From Schoenobius gigantellus (lineage: Eukaryota > Arthropoda > Insecta > Lepidoptera > Crambidae): a stretch of DNA of 64,000 nucleotides. This document shows, piece after piece, positions 54,471-64,000 of this stretch. The notes beneath the pieces were generated by a model. It saw nothing but the letters and a program-made list of their open reading frames with translations, did not search any database and had not been told where the DNA came from. The position numbers and the translations under genes are program-made. Position 1 is the stretch's first letter, and each line of letters begins with the position of its first letter. The stretch covers positions 12,089,001 to 12,153,000 of the forward strand of contig OZ012550.1 in the NCBI GenBank assembly GCA_963935595.1, read 5' to 3'.

Positions 54471-56319
54471 ATTTAAGGAGCACATAGGTTACATATATCT
54501 AGAAAATATATGGACCCTAGGTGCTGGTTTTATATCTGGAAACCTAATACTTTCCGAGTTAATCGACTTTAACCTAAAAGCAAAACGTTTAAGTTACATA
54601 CAACCATTCTCCAGCTGACTATGGAATGAACACAAAAGTAATGTAGACACCGGATAAATAAATAAGCTAAGCGCATGTAGGGCCGTCGACATTTACCAAA
54701 AAAAAAAAATATTTTTAGTCTGTATGAAAAAGATAGCTAGACTAACCCCAAATTTTTTGTACGGAATCTCCACAAATTTTACGTCCTTTAAGTATATATT
54801 GTTACATAATAATACCACACAAAAACATTATAATACACTGTTATGATACTAATAACTATTATTTAAAATGTCAATCATAATATCACAATCATTAGTAATG
54901 TCATACTTTTTATTCAATCGGAGTCAAAAGCTACTAAATATGGCATCTTACACACTGGCGTCACAGACACTGAAGTAAAACAATCGACAAATCAAGCAGC
55001 TAGCAAAAATTTGAAGGCCTCAGTATTTCGGAGGAATGTAATAATTTCAGAAATATTTTTGTCTGTCTCACAGACCCATTGGTCTGCGTGACGTGTATTA
55101 TATAGGAAGGTTTATACATAGTGTACTTAACCTATGGAGGAAAATAGTCCGGGGCGTAACTACTTATATACAGCATTTGAAACAGACCCCTTCCTAGTAG
55201 ATCGACCTGTGCTCCAGCCATACTGATGGTGTTTTTTTTAAATTGCACGATAAGTCCATAGACTTACACCGATAAGGCGTGGATTTTTTCCATATTTTTT
55301 GTATGCTCCCACAAATTACAGAATTAGTACGCTCTTATTCTATAAACTAAAATCAAAATAAATATGAGCTTAAGGCCCTTAGATTAGGCTTGCCATAGCA
55401 GCCTAAGTCTGTCCGGGGCATTAGCAGTAAGCGACTAAAAAACACATTTTTTTGCTATTTTATTTTATTTATTTGCCATCATGTACAGTTCATACATAGG
55501 TGTTATGACTAAATTATAAAGGTCCAGTACATGACCCTGATAAGGGCATAGCAAAATACATTTAAAATTCATTTTAAGTACATAAAATCAACTACATTAC
55601 ATCATACACTTACTTATCTTACTAATCAGGTAAAATTATAAGTATCTGCAATGTAGATTCTATATAAAACACTATTATTGTTATTATTATTTATCAGATT
55701 ACTTCACCTTATATAGCAGGTCTGGTTTGACCATATAACCTACTTATGACATTTTTAAACAAGTCATTTTTAAATTGAACTTGCATTGAATTATGGTTTC
55801 GACCGTGTCTACCTGTTCAGCTACTAAAAAAATATTCTTTCCACATTGGCGTTATGACCCAACCCATGTAATTGCAATACCGGGACATTTCTAGATTAAC
55901 TGGGACGACCGGGACCACAGAAGACATAAGAGTACTCCCAGGACAGAAGTTTGAAAGTGTCCCAGTGTACCGGAACGGATGGCAACCCTAATTTAGATAG
56001 ACAGTATGCTTAATACATCGGTTGAGGGCCTGTGGCATTTGGCCGGTATGCCACTGTCACGCCATTATTTGCTTTCACCTTACTGTTGGTTAACGGTATT
56101 GTAGAATCACCAACGACATAGCCTTTGATTATGTCTAGTTGACTCCACCATAACTATTTTCATTAATTGCAAAGTAATTTAAACTGCACACGCTCGGAAT
56201 TGCCGATACCCCAAAGTATCTACTGTCTTGCAAAGATCTGAGATTGCCCAAACTATTCACAGTCAATATTTCTCTATGGATCCGGTGCAATAAATAATTT
56301 GCGACCAGTTATTTAAGCA
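54471..56319. other. No gene seen
   Basis: AT-rich spacer; short GC words around 55885-55975 (CCGGGACATTTC and GACCGGGACCAC). No exon. Confidence 0.2.
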
Positions 56320-56616
56320 ATCCGCCGCTAGATGGCGCTGCACGCAAACTCGCCCAACTATTCGGCGACTCGCATAGTTTGGGCGAGATCTTTGAATTAA
56401 TGCCAAAATATGGCGTCGGAGACAAACTTCAGCGCGTCTTGGGTTTCGTGACTGTAGATTAAGTTAAGTTTGCTGCCATTGTCCCGAGTTGGGTGCGGTT
56501 AGGTTCTGATACCAAAAACGTTTAGGCAGCCATCTTGTTGAGATGTTAAGACGTTTGTTTTTCTGGTATGTTAGCTACTTCCGAGTCACGTTGACATTGT
56601 AGGTAATAAAGGTAAG
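56320..56616 (+). promoter_or_regulatory. Candidate promoter and 5' exon ending in GTAAGT
   Basis: A GC-richer tract with GCAGCCATCTTGTTGAG (YY1-like GCCATCTTG) leads to GTAATAAAG before GTAAGTATAT, a strong donor at 56611. A near palindrome at 56350-56387 (CTCGCCCAACTA with TAGTTTGGGCGAG) lies upstream. No TATA box and no clear ATG. It could be a 5' exon of a plus-strand gene. Confidence 0.28.
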
Positions 56617-57004
56617 TATATTCAAGATCAAAGACTTCTATGTAAGTATCTGTTTCAAACATAAGTTCAAGGCCTAAGTAGGTAGGTACTCGACCGAAAT
56701 GTAGGTTTATAAGTAGGAGGCAGTTCGCTGATTTTATTTAGCGATTTCTGAGCTGTATCCAACGGGAAAATATGAATAACAGACAAAAATTAATGCAGAT
56801 GTTTAGAAGTAGGTATATAGCAAACAGTAAATTTATAGCAAATTTTCTTAAAATATACAAAACCAAAAAAATTGTCATTACCAATTCCTTTCAATAAAAT
56901 AGCTAGGTACCTATTTATTGTCTCAAAGGCATTATATCAATCAATGCTCAAAGGTATTATGAATTATTTTTATACGTACTGACCGAATATATTGAATATA
57001 TTAT
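56617..57004. other. No gene seen
   Basis: AT-rich sequence after the candidate donor at 56611. No further exon visible. Confidence 0.2.
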
Positions 57005-57195
57005 CTATACTTACTTACTAATATTATATAGCTGAAGTTTGTTTGTTTGTTTGGTTGAACGCTTTTATCTCAGGAACTACTAATTCAAACTGAAAAAATA
57101 TGTTTGTGTTGGATAGTTCATTTATCGAGGAAGACTAATAGGCTACATAACATTATTTTCCGACATTAATGCGAACGAAGACGCGGGCACCGCTA
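57005..57195 (+). mobile_element. SINE-like repeat
   Basis: TTACTAATATTATATAGCTG, TTTGGTTGAACGCTTTTATC and GCGAACGAAGACGCGGGCAC match the family at 51420, 53930 and 59165. Confidence 0.6.
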
Positions 57196-57504
57196 TTACC
57201 TATCGGAAGCTTGCACCCGTTACCAAAATTTTTCACGCGGCAATTTATGTCAAACTTCCCTCCGAAACTACCATAATAATATAGTTTGTCAATGTTGTAT
57301 GAGGTTAATTTAGCGGTTTGCTGTTCGAAAATCACTTTTAATAATCTTCATATCGATTTAAAACTTGTTATAAAATTTTTAAATTATATAAAAAAAAAAC
57401 ATTTTTCAATCAATTTCAATTCAATCACTTTTTAATTTTAATTCGATGCTAAAGTCAAATCAATTTATGCAACTATCTGATTTTTAAGTAGGTACATATT
57501 ATAT

Positions 57505-57700
57505 ATTACTAGCTGTGCCGGCGAACTACGTTTCGCCATAATAACGGCGAACTTACTTTTCGCCATAATAAAAAATAGTTTACGACCTATTCTCAGACCT
57601 ACTGAACATACACAAAAAAATTCATAAAGATCGGTCAAGCCGTTTCGGAGGAGTTCGGTAACAAACACTGTGACACGAGAATTTTATATATTAGATTAAT
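57505..57700 (+). mobile_element. SINE-like repeat (CGTTTCGGAGG family)
   Basis: It begins ACTAGCTGTGCCGGCGAACT and ends GACACGAGAATTTTATATATTAG. GTTTCGCCATAATAACGGCG and a second CTTTTCGCCATAATAA show a short internal duplication. The tRNA gene follows directly. Confidence 0.65.
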
Positions 57701-57713
57701 TGAAAAAAATATT

Positions 57714-57785
57714 GGAGGCGCCGGGTATCGATCCCGGTACCTCTCGCATGCTAAGCGAGCGCTCTACCATCTGAGCTACGCCCCC
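57714..57785 (-). tRNA. tRNA-Ala (AGC)
   Basis: A complete 72-nt cloverleaf on the minus strand. The acceptor stem GGGGGCG pairs with CGCCTCC (one G-T wobble). The D arm is GCTC...GAGC, the anticodon arm CTCGC-TTAGCAT-GCGAG and the T arm CCGGG-ATCGATA-CCCGG. The anticodon AGC (read GCN Ala codons with inosine) gives alanine. Internal A and B boxes are intact, there is no intron, and a T run follows on the minus strand (57701-57709), a normal pol III stop. It is very probably functional. Confidence 0.95.
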
Positions 57786-59164
57786 TGATAGCTATACTTA
57801 CAAAATTAAGGTGTCCTACAATAAGTAGGTGTAATTGGTTCTATGTGTCAATAGCTCATTTAATATCGTTAACATTAACAAGTGATAATTATATTTTTCT
57901 ATAGTTCAATAATTACTATTGAGCAGTTTAATAATCATTATTTTTGTGGTGACTTAATAAAACACCGTTTTACGAGTCTTACACGAAAAACATTATTTAA
58001 TTTTATACCACGCAGTACCACGGGCGTACTGTGTTATAAGAAATTAAAGTTGATTAACCTAAAAAATACACATACTTTGATACAAATTAAACTCTTCTAT
58101 TAATATATCATATAGGTAGTATGGTAGGTAGGTACTTGAAATCTATTTATAAATCAAATACAAAACAACTCCAGACGGCGATTTTTCAGAATCATCGTTT
58201 GGGATTTCTACGGAGATAGGTATCTTAGAAATAGCCTTGCAAAATTAGTTAAACATTTTTTACACTAACCCGTTTCGAGTTTTGCGCTTAGCCACAGAAT
58301 ATATAATAGTACACATTCAACGATCTCTTTTTATTTACAATATATAAAAAACAGGTTATTTAAATGTCTACCCATCTTATTTTAGTTTGTTCATCTACTC
58401 GCCAAAAGATGGCGCTGTAACATTTTTGTCGTTTACCAACGATACCTATTTATAGATCTAGACATCAATTGCACCAACTTTCAGCACTTGAACTTTTTGC
58501 ACCAATTAGTTGAAAGTTTGGAATAACGATAATTGGCACTTTCCGAAGATTTTTTCTAACCCTTCAGATATCGAAACCGTTCAATACCTTGGTCCAGTAA
58601 TTGGTTAGAATTCAAGTGCAAACTTTTTTTGAGTTGAAAAATTCCAAGTGCCACCACGACATAGACGAGGTTTTAATTTGAAAAGTTTTACGACAACTCT
58701 ACTTTAGATTTTCGTTAACATTTAGGTACTTACCTTATATTTTTGATCAATTTCATTTTATGGAGTCGATACCTACAGATTTGTGTATAATGAACAGGAT
58801 TTGTCGCCTAATTTTACATACCTAATTATATTAAAGTTTGTACGCGTTAAATCTTGTAACACTCTCGATCAGATTATTGGACAAATGATTACTATGTACA
58901 TAATTGTTATTTGTTTCTTTTAAAAAACCTTTTCTTTATCAAATATACATTCATAACTTCATAAGTTACATACCTTGTTTGAGCCTAGTATGAGCCTTCT
59001 TAAAACCGATCGAGTGATGATCGATTTAAGTAAACAATAATATTGACCCTATTCGAGTCAAGTGGTGAGTTCACAATTCGATCTTCACAATATCTTCACA
59101 CGTCTTCACAATATCGAGCTCACAATCGCTCGATTGGACTAATCCTCTCTCTGGCTTTGCATCG
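57786..59164. other. No gene assigned; weak ATG exon at 58770 (minus)
   Basis: On the minus strand ATGAAATTGATCAAAAATAT, then AAG, runs into GTAAGTACC at 58737, so a very short first exon (MKLIKNI) with a strong donor is possible. A TATA-like AATATAATTA lies farther upstream near 58825. This is weak. The rest is AT-rich. Confidence 0.18.
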
Positions 59165-59430
59165 AATATCAAACAATAGCTGCATGTGCCAGCGAACTAC
59201 GTTTGGCCGTATATTTTTTACCCGTTTTTGCAACATTTGTCATTGATGCTCAGCTCCTATTAGTCGTAGCGTGATGTTATATAGCCTAAAGCCTTCCTCG
59301 ATTAATGGACTATCCAACACAAAAATAATTTTTCAATTTGAATCAGTAGTTCCTGAGATTAGCGCGTTCAAGCAAGCAAACAAACAAACAAACTCTTCAG
59401 CTTTATAATATTATAGTAAGTATAGATAAA
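59165..59430 (-). mobile_element. SINE-like repeat, minus
   Basis: Read here as GGACTATCCAACACAAAAAT, CAGTAGTTCCTGAGATTAGC and CAAACAAACAAACAAACTCT, then AATATTATAGTAAGTATAGAT. It is the complement of the 53930 and 57005 repeats. Its other end mixes with the CAGCGAACTACGTTTGGC head of the second SINE-like family. Confidence 0.6.
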
Positions 59431-60729
59431 CATAAGACATAGTCGTAACCACTGTTGAGTGAACGAGACACAACTACAAAACTAAAACGATGGTTGCATC
59501 AAAGCGAAAGCTCTTGAAAACTTCAAAGCAGTTGCAACGCAGAATGCACCCTAATTGTAAACACTGATTTAATATTCGCGAGCTTGGCTGCACTGCATAA
59601 TGCTGACGGTATAACACTGAAAATTGTTTATGCAATCCATTTAGATATATACAAGCTCTTAGAATATAATAAAGGCTAACATATTAAATGTAATTGCATA
59701 ATATTTTATCGCCGAAAACTTTTTTGCTGCGAGTTTTGCTGGCAGGAAAGCGATTTTCTCACTTCAGTTCAGAAGCAAAAAAAAGGTTTCGTAATTACAC
59801 TTGAAATAGACCATTTTACTTAGATCAAGTTGTTGCAGTTTCTACACCTGTTTTATAAGTTTCCTTTATTTTAATGTTAAGTATTTTGACATACATTTTA
59901 AAGCGATGTAAGTGCAGCCGATAAATTTTTGTGAGTGTTCACTCGCTATTGCCTTCACAAAGAAGTAAAAAAAATGTTAATTATGACATTATTTCATAGA
60001 GGTTAAGTTTTAAATATAGACGGCAAAGATATTTGAAAATCTTATACTATTTTCAAACCGCTTCGAATGATGTTGATTTGTTGTTGATTGAGTAAATTGG
60101 AACTGAGCATCTTATACTAGAGTACCTAATATTAGTGATATTATAAGCTTCGTGCTCATTTTTTATTACATATCCGGCCCATCTAGTGAAACTGTATAAA
60201 TGGAACGCCATTTTTTATATAAATATGATTGCAACTAAATAAATGGTAACAAAATACTAAAATTAGGTCCCACATAAATATAAGATAGATAGAAGATAAA
60301 GATAAATAGAAAGTGAACACAGAATTTCTAACAAGGATATTATGTAATTTGTACTTAATCTATGTTGATTGTTATTAATTGTCTTTGGGTCATTCCGTGG
60401 ATTAAGATACTCTACAACGTTTAAAAAAAAGAGATGAGGTTTTAAGGTTGGGTGCTAATTATTTTGAAATTTAGAACAAGTATTCAGTAGGTGGTATTCA
60501 TTGTTTATTTTTATGTAAAACAATTGAAACAGATCAAGTCTGTCGTGGTGAAACTTTGTATAGAAAAATCAATGTTGTTCACGTAACGAATCTGCCGCCA
60601 AAAAGCTAGTTTTGAAAAACAAAACAATCAAATCCAGCTGCGAGGAAATTTTAAAAGCGTTCCTGTAGATTCGCGCTAAAAAACACGTAACACCGAAAAC
60701 TCAGAGTTGCAAACGAAAATGCTGTAACA
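59431..60729. other. No gene seen
   Basis: AT-rich spacer without exon, RNA gene or element ends. Confidence 0.2.
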
Positions 60730-60875
60730 ACATCAAAGTGTTGCCGAAAGGACCGCGGGTGGACTGGTGAAAACCGGCTATTACCGGATCTGCCCGACCG
60801 CAGCCGGTTAGTAGGACGGCCCCGCCTTCGTTGTTAGGACGGACACGATAATAGCCCGATTGCGGTCGTTCGGGA
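60730..60875. other. GC-rich island of unknown function
   Basis: About 140 bases are far richer in GC and CpG than all neighbours (GGACCGCGGGTGGACTGGTG, GCCCGACCGCAGCCGG, ACGGCCCCGCCTTCGTTG). CCGGCTATTACCGG is an internal palindrome. No clear frame, splice site or repeat partner is present in the window. It could be a regulatory element, a 5' exon or a repeat. Confidence 0.3.
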
Positions 60876-61468
60876 TGCTTTTATGAGCTTTATTCTGTGC
60901 AGATTTGGCTATGGCCATGTTTGTAAGACGATAAGGTATTGTGTACAGTCATGTCGATATTCGTGCTTTCTATTTGCAATTTGAGCGCTTTTTTATTGCG
61001 ATATTTGGAAATTTCAACTTCATGTTGAAAACAGCATATGTAAAGGATATGATTACGAGTATAATCAAATGATGCAATATGAAATTGAACCGACATAATA
61101 CCGATTTAAGAAAATAATACATGTAATACGGATTGTGTTAGCATTCAAATGACTAGAGGGAGATTCGAAACTCGACCCGTCTGCACTCACTCTCACTGCA
61201 AGTATTAGCTTCTACTCAAGTACCTATTTAAACAGACCAATTTATAAGCGTTCATGTTTTTTCAAAATGCTATCGAGCAACGTGTGAATACCAAGTTAGG
61301 GTCACCTAAGAACTCCAATCAAACGACTTCAGAACCTCAACGATACTCCTATTTCAACTACCTTTAACCTCCTATTTCATTTGCCACGAAATCATGGACA
61401 CAATACACTCGTAGCATCTAATTTATTAACAAAGTATACATACTTAAACATACTGTTTAACGTTTCAG
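60876..61468. other. No gene seen
   Basis: AT-rich DNA up to the micro-exon candidate. The minus frame at 61096-60890 has no domain. Confidence 0.2.
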
Positions 61469-61501
61469 GTATCCCCCGCATCCTTGGGATCATCCATTGT
61501 G
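61469..61501 (+). CDS. Candidate 33-nt micro-exon
   Basis: TACTGTTTAACGTTTCAG ends at 61468. Then 33 bases (11 codons in phase 0, reading VSPASLGSSIV) are followed by GTGAGTCT, a strong donor. A GC-rich core between good splice signals in an AT-rich intron-like region is what a cassette exon looks like. The protein is not recognised. Chance pairing of splice sites is possible. Confidence 0.33.
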
Positions 61502-61851
61502 GTGAGTCTAGTTGTTAATCCTTCAAAAGAAGCTGAGCTCTATTATAAGCGTATTAAGCCTTCAATTGCGTGCAACTCGCGAGAAAGAGGATATATACTC
61601 GTATATTATTATGTAATTTCGTTCATTAAAAAATTAAGTCGCGGGCGACCGCCGTTGTGAAACATCGAAGGTTTGTGTTTATGGCGATATTAGTAGGGTG
61701 TATCTTAAAAATTCAAATTTGTAAATAACTAAGGTTTTAAATAAAACAAAGATCGAATATTTTAAATCATCATGGAGTTAATAAAATATTATTTTACAAT
61801 AATATAAATGGATATATATTTGTGATTCCTTCATACAAAAACTATTAAACG

Positions 61852-61893
61852 ACATTACAAAAGTTCATCGAAACCGATGAACTTTTGTAATGT
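61852..61893. repeat. Perfect 19-bp hairpin with 4-nt loop
   Basis: ACATTACAAAAGTTCATCG at 61852-61870, loop AAAC, exact complement 61875-61893. Such a tight perfect inversion is more like a recent template switch, or a short-hairpin RNA, than an old transposon. Confidence 0.75.
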
Positions 61894-62636
61894 TGGTAGC
61901 CAAAGACCTTTTTTGTGAAAGCGGAAAATTTCTTTTACTTATCCCTCGTGCTGTAGACGTAGATAAACACTATAATAGGTTTCTTTTTATCTCACAAGTC
62001 GTATTATTTTATTTAATTTATTTATTGTTCACATATACCAAGTGTGTTACCAAGTTAAATAATTTTAGTTCCACTCCTAGATTTATTGGGCAGACTGTAA
62101 TTCGTATTCATATACGTGCATACATTATGGTTCCCATTCAATATCAGCATAAGTCGTTTATTTTTATACCGACCAATTAAATAAAATAGGAAGATTGACC
62201 GTATTGTTCAAATTCAAAAACAAAATCTACATTCGTGAAAATTACAATCGCTCTTAAAATTGAAATAAAGAAGGATTATGGAGTTTCGAGTAGATAAAAA
62301 ACGGACCAAAAATATTAACGTTAATCTGTATCGTGTATAAACGTTTCAACGTCGGGGTACTTCCGGCAAGGATCAACAGAAGTGCGGTAGCTTATCAGTA
62401 CTTCCGTACCTCAATAAGCGTAAAACAAAACGTTTATTTTAAAACATTTCATATCCGTGTCGATAACTGTATGTAGGACCGGTGGTCCACATGTTCACGA
62501 TTTTGTATGAGTTTTTTATAATTTATCTTGTCAAGTAGGTAGTAGATGAGTTAAAAATAGATTGTTTAATCAAAAAGTGATTTTAGATACGTTATAAGTT
62601 TTGACTGATTAAATATTCTTATCCAAAACCCATTTT
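61894..62636. other. No gene seen
   Basis: The 96-codon frame at 61890 is AT-rich and without a domain. No exon or RNA gene. Confidence 0.2.
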
Positions 62637-63029
62637 ATTAACCAACCCAAAAAAAGAGTAGGTTATCAATTCGACCCGTATGTTCTTTCTTTTGTGTGTA
62701 TGTTACGCGATTACGCCGCCAATTGTGGACCGATTTTGAAAATAAAAACCGACTTCAAAAACACTGAAAAGTTAAAAATAATATAAGAATAGGTACAGAC
62801 AGCATCACACTGTTATATTCAAGCCGGTGCCAAATTTTAAGTCTTTCTAGGAGATCATCGTTTGGCACCGACTTCAATATAGAAGTGTGATGCTGTCTAT
62901 ACCTATTCTTATATCATTTTTAACTTTCAATGTTTTAAAGAACAATATAGATATGCCCACCTAGTATGTAACATAGTTGCAGCTATTCATTTCAGTGTGA
63001 AAAAAGTCAGTTTTTATTTTTTGTAAAAT
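62637..63029 (+). repeat. 'ACCGACTTC' foldback repeat, copy 3
   Basis: The head TTAACCAACCCAAAAAAAGA and TACGCGATTACGCCGCCAAT are followed directly by the hairpin: the central body seen in copies 1 and 2 is deleted. The left arm starts at 62746 and the right arm reaches 62936. About 60 foreign bases (AAAGAACAATATAGATATGC and onward) precede the last part, GTGTGAAAAAAGTCAGTTTTT at 62995-63017. Confidence 0.7.
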
Positions 63030-63329
63030 ATTTATTATAACTTCGGTCTTTAGTGATAGGGTACTTAATTTTTAAATAACCATCATTGTATGTGCCTATG
63101 GAAGCAATAGAAAACAATATTATTTTATTATTATTATTTCTTATAAAGGTCATAAAACTTGTCTTGTTGAACTTGACTTCTTCAATTTTCCAATTAGGTC
63201 TACTATTGTCTATTGTGTGAACTTGTCTTCTGCTACTTGGCCATAGATGGCGTTAGCGATTCGAAAAATAGTGCAAACTAAATTAGGGTGTTATTTAATT
63301 TACTTCTTGAAAAGTAGGTACTTACTTGC
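63030..63329. other. No gene seen
   Basis: AT-rich spacer after foldback copy 3. CATAGATGGCGTTAGCG near 63242 is a common short insect word. No exon. Confidence 0.2.
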
Positions 63330-63470
63330 TTTCAAATTCAAAATAGTTTATTCAAATTGGATTACTTATTACCTAAACACTTTTGCATGTCAAAGAAGCT
63401 CCGCCAATGGTTCACAAGTCTACGGCGGGAGACCTTGTATTGTACAGTCTTCAGGGGTTTCAGAGTCGTC
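63330..63470 (-). repeat. Possible LINE 3' end remnant, minus
   Basis: TTCAAATTCAAAATAGTTTA, then TTCAAATTGGATTACTTATT and CACTTTTGCATGTCAAAGAA, resemble the complement of a LINE 3' untranslated region common in moths. It is diverged and without a coding part. Confidence 0.3.
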
Positions 63471-64000
63471 AATTTGGTCCAACTTATTATATCTTCTGTG
63501 AAGATAGGACAGTTTTTATCTCTATTATTGACCTCAGTATATAATATTGCGAATTAAATTGTTTGTAATTATTTTTTAGTTCCATAAGTTTCGTATAGAT
63601 GGCGGTGTGAGTTAATTTATTGACAGAGTATCTAACCACGGTAATAGTGTAAATTACCCTTTGATTATAATGTACCTACTTATATAATCAAATACTATTA
63701 CCTTGATCTAGGTACGGTAACGGAGGTAGAAGTATCTGGAGGGTTTTTAGCAGGTATTGGGTCTTCTACCCGAGTCCGGCATATCCTTGGGGTGGCCTAG
63801 TCAGCTCAAGTCCCTAGTTGAATACCGTAAAAAATGTATCTTCCCTCCATAAAAAAAAGGGTATGGTAATCATCCAAAAGATGGTGATATGCACTAAAAC
63901 TACCTACCTACTACAGCACCGCGTGGCCGGTCAGCTAGCAAGGTAATAAAAATTTCTTAGAATAATAACGCATCTAAGAAAAATTTGTATTTCGATCAAA
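63471..64000. other. No gene seen
   Basis: The last 500 bases include GGTGGCCTAGTCAGCTCAAG and GCACCGCGTGGCCGGTCAGC, which look repeat-like but have no partner here. No exon or RNA gene. Confidence 0.2.

Overview
This window looks like nuclear DNA from a lepidopteran insect (moth or butterfly). It is AT-rich, gene-poor and full of transposable elements. The assignment rests on dispersed repeats I recognise as typical of Lepidoptera: repeats opening with an ACCGACTTCAAAAA-type head, a repeat starting CGGCCAAGTGCGAGTCGG, tRNA-derived SINEs, a mariner element, and LINE tails ending in (ATAA)n or (AAT)n. The species cannot be named from the sequence. Nothing suggests bacterial DNA: there are no operons, no ribosome-binding sites, and the reading frames are short and interrupted by introns.

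Host genes. The best-supported protein gene is a small four-pass membrane protein on the minus strand, with exons at 22469-22352 and 20338-19944 and matching splice sites and phase. A complete tRNA-Ala(AGC) lies at 57785-57714 on the minus strand. Other host-gene pieces are candidates based on splice and promoter signals only. On the plus strand they are a TATA/initiator promoter with first exon (35184-35426), a GC-rich ATG exon (14152-14236), a signal-peptide exon (16794), an open internal exon (24813-24984), a 5' exon ending at 56610 and a 33-base micro-exon (61469-61501). On the minus strand there is an exon at 33226-33109. Several could belong to one plus-strand gene with very long introns, but the sequence does not prove it.

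Layout. 0-6.3 kb: foldback repeats, a SINE, a Ty3/gypsy reverse transcriptase fragment fused to a two-unit tandem repeat, and an RTE-like LINE remnant. 6.3-14 kb: foldback elements, a 193-bp tandem duplication, a nearly complete mariner (9958-11244) broken by a deletion, and a jockey-like LINE 3' half. 14-29 kb: the four-pass gene, candidate exons, SINEs, foldback MITEs and a small retroposon with clear target duplications. 29-32 kb: a 5'-truncated LINE inserted in another repeat with a 7-bp target duplication. 34-36 kb: the candidate promoter. 37-44 kb: SINEs, a two-copy dispersed repeat, a retroposed copy of a plus-strand RNA-virus-like superfamily 1 helicase interrupted by a PIF/Harbinger-like MITE, a 439-bp foldback, and LINE tails. 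44-51 kb: mostly featureless AT-rich DNA. 51.8-54.4 kb: nested foldback repeats, a second copy of the helicase element's 3' end, and a hAT-like MITE in a SINE. 56-64 kb: candidate exons, the tRNA, SINEs and another foldback copy.

The most unusual item is the helicase-bearing retroposon at 40509-41887. It has a poly(A) tail and a 14-bp target duplication, and shares its 3' end and a small conserved hairpin with a separate copy at 52678-52951. An RNA-virus-like helicase therefore belongs to, or was captured by, a dispersed retroposing family here.
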